Below, piece by piece: positions 34,626 to 37,979 of a stretch of 37,979 bases of DNA. The position numbers and the translations under genes were made by a program. Positions within the stretch are counted from its first letter, which is position 1, and each line of letters begins with the position of its first letter. The stretch is from Candidatus Cloacimonadota bacterium (lineage in GTDB: Bacteria; Cloacimonadota; Cloacimonadia; Cloacimonadales; JAQVBK01): the NCBI GenBank assembly GCA_028690365.1, contig JAQVBK010000005.1, forward strand, positions 1-37,979, read 5' to 3'. Under the pieces are notes generated by a model that saw only the letters and a list, made by a program, of their open reading frames with translations, did no database searches and was not told the DNA's origin.

Positions 34626-35816
34626 ATGAGTTTTACAGTAAAGAACAATGTTAAATGGGTCGGGAAAATTGATTGGGAACTGGATAAATTTCATGGAGAA
34701 GAATATTCAACCCACAAAGGATCAACGTATAATTCCTATTTGATTCAGGAAGAAAAAAACGTTCTAATCGATACAGTCTGGAAACCATTTGCTTCAGAGT
34801 TTGTCAATAATCTCAAAAAAGAAATTGATTTGGAAAAAATCGACTTCATCATCGCCAATCATGCAGAAATTGACCATAGTGGTGCATTACCAGAATTAAT
34901 GAAGGAAATTCCGGAAACACCAATATACTGCACAAAGAACGCTCTGGATTCATTAAAAGGGCACTATCATCAGGACTGGAATTTTGTTGTGGTAAAAACA
35001 GGTGATACTTTGGACATAGGCAACGGTAAAAAGCTTATTTTTATAGAAGCGCCCATGCTGCACTGGCCTGACAGTATGTTTGAATATCTTACCGAAGACA
35101 ACATTCTTTTCAGTAATGACGCTTTTGGTCAGCACTATGCCAGCGAATTCATGTTCAATGATCTGGTTGACCAAAGCGAGTTATTTACTGAGTGTCTGAA
35201 ATACTATGCCAATATTCTCACACCTTTCAGCCCGTTGGTTTTGAAAAAGATTGAGCAGTTTGCCGGACTCAATTTACCTCTAGACATGATCTGCACCAGT
35301 CACGGAGTAATCTGGCGAGACAACCCCATGCCAATTGTCGGTAAATATTTGGAATGGGCAGATAAATATCAGGAGAACCAAATCACTATCGTTTATGACA
35401 CCATGTGGAACGGAACTAGAGTAATGGCAGAAAACCTGGCAAAAGGAATAAATGCCGGAGATAGTTCAGTAAATGTAAAATTATTCAATGCCGGCAAATA
35501 TGACAAAAACGATATTATTGCCGAAATCTTCAAATCAAAAGCAATTCTGGTCGGTTCACCCACCATCAACAAAGGAATTTCCACAGCCATCGCAGCTCTT
35601 CTGGAAGAAGTGACAGGACTGAGATTTCAAGGTAAAAAAGCAGCAGCATTTGGCACTTATGGCTGGAGCGGCGAATCACCCAAAGTTATTGAAAACAGAT
35701 TAAAAGAAGCAGGTTTTGAAATTGCATCAGAACCATTAAAAACCAAATGGAATCCCGATAATAACGCCCAAAAAAGTTGTTTCGAATTTGGAAAACAATT
35801 TGTAAAAAAAATCTAA
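34626..35816 (+). CDS. fprA: Flavodiiron protein (FprA-type O2/NO reductase)
   Basis: Reduces O2 to water or NO to N2O in the cytoplasm with electrons from rubredoxin or a similar donor. The 396 residues comprise a metallo-beta-lactamase-like diiron domain with all ligands (His79, Glu81, Asp83 in HAEIDH; His146; Asp165; His226) and a C-terminal flavodoxin domain ([37 protein letters not shown]). It has no rubredoxin extension, so a separate donor is needed. GGAG precedes the ATG. It fits the nitrosative and oxygen-stress theme of the Rrf2 cluster. Confidence 0.96.
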   Translation: MSFTVKNNVKWVGKIDWELDKFHGEEYSTHKGSTYNSYLIQEEKNVLIDTVWKPFASEFVNNLKKEIDLEKIDFIIANHAEIDHSGALPELMKEIPETPIYCTKNALDSLKGHYHQDWNFVVVKTGDTLDIGNGKKLIFIEAPMLHWPDSMFEYLTEDNILFSNDAFGQHYASEFMFNDLVDQSELFTECLKYYANILTPFSPLVLKKIEQFAGLNLPLDMICTSHGVIWRDNPMPIVGKYLEWADKYQENQITIVYDTMWNGTRVMAENLAKGINAGDSSVNVKLFNAGKYDKNDIIAEIFKSKAILVGSPTINKGISTAIAALLEEVTGLRFQGKKAAAFGTYGWSGESPKVIENRLKEAGFEIASEPLKTKWNPDNNAQKSCFEFGKQFVKKI

Positions 35817-35835
35817 TCACAAAAAGGAGAGAAAA

Positions 35836-36273
35836 ATGAAATTGATGAAATTTGACATTACAGCGAAAAGCAAATCAAGGACAAAAGTTGAAGTAGTTGC
35901 AAGAGATTTCAAAATGACTATTGATGAACCAGCCCACTTAGGCGGAGAAGATCACGGAGCAACTCCGGTGGAATATCTGCTTGGCGCACTCGCAGGTTGC
36001 TTGAATGTGGTCGGTCACATGGTGGCAAAAGAAATGAATTTTGATTTTAATGGTTTGGAAATCAAGATTGAAGGCGGTCTTAATCCGGCAAAATTTGTTG
36101 GCAAACCTTCAGACGAAAGAACAGGCTTCCAGTTTATTGACGTAAAAATCAGACCTGAAACCAACGCAAATCCGGAGATTCTTGCTGAGTGGCTGAAAAA
36201 AGTGGAAGAGAGATGTCCGGTAAGTGATAACATCGCTAATGCAACTCCAATCAAAATTGCACTTATGGACTAA
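35836..36273 (+). CDS. OsmC/Ohr-family peroxide-handling protein
   Basis: A 145-residue protein of the OsmC family, which reduces organic peroxides with two reactive cysteines. Cys55 (LAGCLNVV) and Cys127 (EERCPVSDN) occupy the two conserved positions, and the family segment TPVEYLLGALAGC is clear. AAGGAG lies upstream of the ATG; the gene follows fprA by 19 bases. OsmC proteins of strict anaerobes are often of the YhfA-like subgroup, whose substrate is less certain. Confidence 0.9.
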   Translation: MKLMKFDITAKSKSRTKVEVVARDFKMTIDEPAHLGGEDHGATPVEYLLGALAGCLNVVGHMVAKEMNFDFNGLEIKIEGGLNPAKFVGKPSDERTGFQFIDVKIRPETNANPEILAEWLKKVEERCPVSDNIANATPIKIALMD

Positions 36274-36382
36274 AGTGTAAGTAATTTTAAGGCAGCGAAT
36301 TGCCGGATAAATGTACAATTAACTGAAACTCAGAAACAGATTGATCAAATAGTTTTTCAAAAATATAAAAGGAGGAAAAACG

Positions 36383-37979
36383 ATGAGTATGTTTTGTTAT
36401 CAATGTCAGGAAACTATGGGAAACACCGGTTGCAAATTTGCTGCCGGCGCTTGCGGGAAAAAGGCAGATACGGCAGTTCTGCAGGATACTTTAATCTATA
36501 CTCTCAAAGGTATAGGACATGCATCGGAAAGCAAATATGATCCTAAAAATGGATTGTTTATTGCTCAGGGCTTATTCGCAACTATCACCAATGCCAATTT
36601 TGATGATGAAAGAATAGTGGAATTGATTAAACAGGGACTGGAAATCAGAGATAGTTTGAAATCGGAATGTGACTGTGATTTGATAAAATGGACTGGTTCA
36701 ACAAAAGAAGATTTCATTAAAAAAGGTGAAACTGTCGGAGTCTTATCCACTAAAGATGAAGATATCCGTTCCCTGAGAGAACTTCTGATTTACGGATTAA
36801 AGGGAATCGCAGCCTATGCTGATCATGCTGCAGTTCTTGGCAAAGAAAATGACGATATTTATAAATTTCTGATGGAAGCTCTGGCTTCAACGACAAAAGA
36901 ACTCTCTGTTGATGAAATGGTGGGAATGGTTATGAAAGCCGGCGAATGCGCTGTTAAAGCTATGGCACTTCTAGATGAAGCCAATACTTCTGCCTACGGT
37001 AATCCGGAAATCACCGAAGTGAATATCGGCGTTGGCAAAAATCCGGGAATACTTATCTCCGGTCACGATTTAAAAGATATGGAGCAGCTTCTGGAACAAA
37101 CTCAGGGAACTGGGGTGGATGTTTACACTCATTCAGAAATGCTGCCGGCAAATTATTACCCCGCTTTCAAGAAATATGATAATTTTATTGGAAATTACGG
37201 TAATGCCTGGTGGAAACAGGGTGAAGAATTCGCTTCTTTTAACGGACCAATCCTGATGACTACCAACTGTATAACTCCCGTAAAACCGGCTTATAAAGAC
37301 AGAATATTCACTACAGGAATGGCAGGATATCCCGAAGTCAAACATATCAAAGAAGTAAACGGTAAAAAAGATTTCTCAGAGATAATTGAGCTGGCAAAAA
37401 AATGTCAACCACCTGTCGAAATTGAAACCGGTAAAATTGTCGGCGGATTCGCTCATAATCAGGTGATGGCTCTGGCAGATAAAGTGGTTGAAGCAGTAAA
37501 AAGCGGAGCTATAAAGAGATTTGTCGTTATGGCAGGTTGTGACGGCAGACACAAAGAAAGAAGTTATTTTACAGAAGTGGCAGAGGAATTACCCAAAGAT
37601 ACTGTTATTCTGACTGCCGGTTGTGCCAAATACCGTTACAACAAACTCAATCTCGGCGATATCGGCGGTATCCCGCGGGTTCTGGATGCCGGTCAGTGCA
37701 ACGATTCCTATTCACTGGCAGTTATTGCCCTTAAGCTGAAAGAAGTTTTCGGTCTGGAAGATATCAATCAATTGCCGTTGTCTTTTGACCTTGCCTGGTA
37801 CGAACAGAAGGCAGTTGCAGTTCTGCTGGCGCTGCTGTTCCTCGGAGTCAAAGGAATCCGTCTGGGACCAACATTGCCGGCATTCTTGTCACCAAATGTG
37901 GCAAAAGTTCTGGTGGAAAATTTCGATATTAAACCAACCGGCGAAGTTAAAGCTGACGTTGAAGCGATGATGGCAGGGA
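36383..37979 (+). CDS. hcp: Hydroxylamine reductase / hybrid-cluster protein (3' end cut by window)
   Basis: Hcp reduces hydroxylamine and NO-derived species and has protein nitrosation/denitrosation roles; it carries one cubane and one hybrid 4Fe-2O-2S cluster. The open frame runs 532 codons from ATG 36383 off the right edge; the family length is about 530-555, so only a few residues are missing. N-terminal cluster cysteines are Cys5, 8, 17 and 24, the spacing of the class from obligate anaerobes. Hybrid-cluster segments are present ([43 protein letters not shown]). GGAGG precedes the start. It closes the stress cluster headed by the Rrf2 gene, after a 109-base gap. Confidence 0.96.
   Translation, partial: MSMFCYQCQETMGNTGCKFAAGACGKKADTAVLQDTLIYTLKGIGHASESKYDPKNGLFIAQGLFATITNANFDDERIVELIKQGLEIRDSLKSECDCDLIKWTGSTKEDFIKKGETVGVLSTKDEDIRSLRELLIYGLKGIAAYADHAAVLGKENDDIYKFLMEALASTTKELSVDEMVGMVMKAGECAVKAMALLDEANTSAYGNPEITEVNIGVGKNPGILISGHDLKDMEQLLEQTQGTGVDVYTHSEMLPANYYPAFKKYDNFIGNYGNAWWKQGEEFASFNGPILMTTNCITPVKPAYKDRIFTTGMAGYPEVKHIKEVNGKKDFSEIIELAKKCQPPVEIETGKIVGGFAHNQVMALADKVVEAVKSGAIKRFVVMAGCDGRHKERSYFTEVAEELPKDTVILTAGCAKYRYNKLNLGDIGGIPRVLDAGQCNDSYSLAVIALKLKEVFGLEDINQLPLSFDLAWYEQKAVAVLLALLFLGVKGIRLGPTLPAFLSPNVAKVLVENFDIKPTGEVKADVEAMMAG

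Noticed and set aside
1-37979. CRISPR array, rRNA, complete insertion sequence or prophage
   Set aside because: No spaced direct repeats, rRNA segments or intact transposase/phage genes were found on either strand.

Overview
The window is an AT-rich bacterial chromosome segment from a strict anaerobe that makes or uses hydrogen. The mix points to a fermenter of the Candidatus Cloacimonadota (WWE1) kind or a relative in the Fibrobacterota-Chlorobiota-Bacteroidota neighbourhood: a secreted beta-helix protein ending in a YPNPF-type C-terminal sorting domain, a P5C dehydrogenase of the long ALDH4 type, a multi-subunit NAD-linked [FeFe]-hydrogenase, and flavodiiron and Hcp stress proteins. The phylum is an inference; no 16S or other decisive marker is present.

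Layout. (1) 1-2991, minus strand: a scar of mobile DNA. A dynamin-like GTPase and a partner running off the left edge lie next to a dead tyrosine-recombinase fragment and a tRNA-Ser(CGA) whose 3' end is repeated in tandem two more times, the outer copy decayed. (2) 2993-13556, minus strand: housekeeping and nucleotide-sugar genes in near-continuous order: rpsO, pnp, ahcY, a UDP-HexNAc dehydrogenase, a NusG paralogue, a sugar epimerase, hflK-hflC, ugd, tadA. (3) 13816-16718, minus strand: an unknown charged protein, a secreted beta-helix gene interrupted by two in-frame TGA codons, and tRNA-Ala(GGC). (4) 17249-25500, plus strand: pruA followed 20 bases later by a six-gene hydrogenase operon with two different NuoE/NuoF diaphorase modules and one HydA. 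(5) 25587-30269, plus strand: a structured leader ending in a terminator-like hairpin that contains the ribosome binding site, then a TM1266-type regulator, hydG, a small unknown gene, hydE and hydF. (6) 30340-32574, minus strand: a soluble sensory [FeFe]-hydrogenase fused to a chemoreceptor signalling domain. (7) 33015 to the right edge, plus strand: an Rrf2 regulator with an operator-like palindrome over its promoter, then cupin, ferredoxin, flavodiiron protein, OsmC and hydroxylamine reductase (Hcp).

How it works together. Oxidation of amino acids (P5C to glutamate by PruA) yields NADH. The hydrogenase can reoxidise NADH, probably together with reduced ferredoxin, to H2. HydG, HydE and HydF build the H-cluster; TM1266 and the RNA leader are candidates for controlling them. 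The HydS-chemoreceptor fusion may sense H2 or redox state, and the Rrf2 cluster protects the Fe-S-rich machinery from O2, NO and peroxides.

The most unusual points are the two-diaphorase hydrogenase with a cysteine-free HndB, the terminator/RBS leader, a likely ATT start for hydE, altered cluster motifs in HydA and HydG, the double-TGA gene and the repeated tRNA end beside a dead integrase. No CRISPR array, rRNA or intact mobile element was seen.
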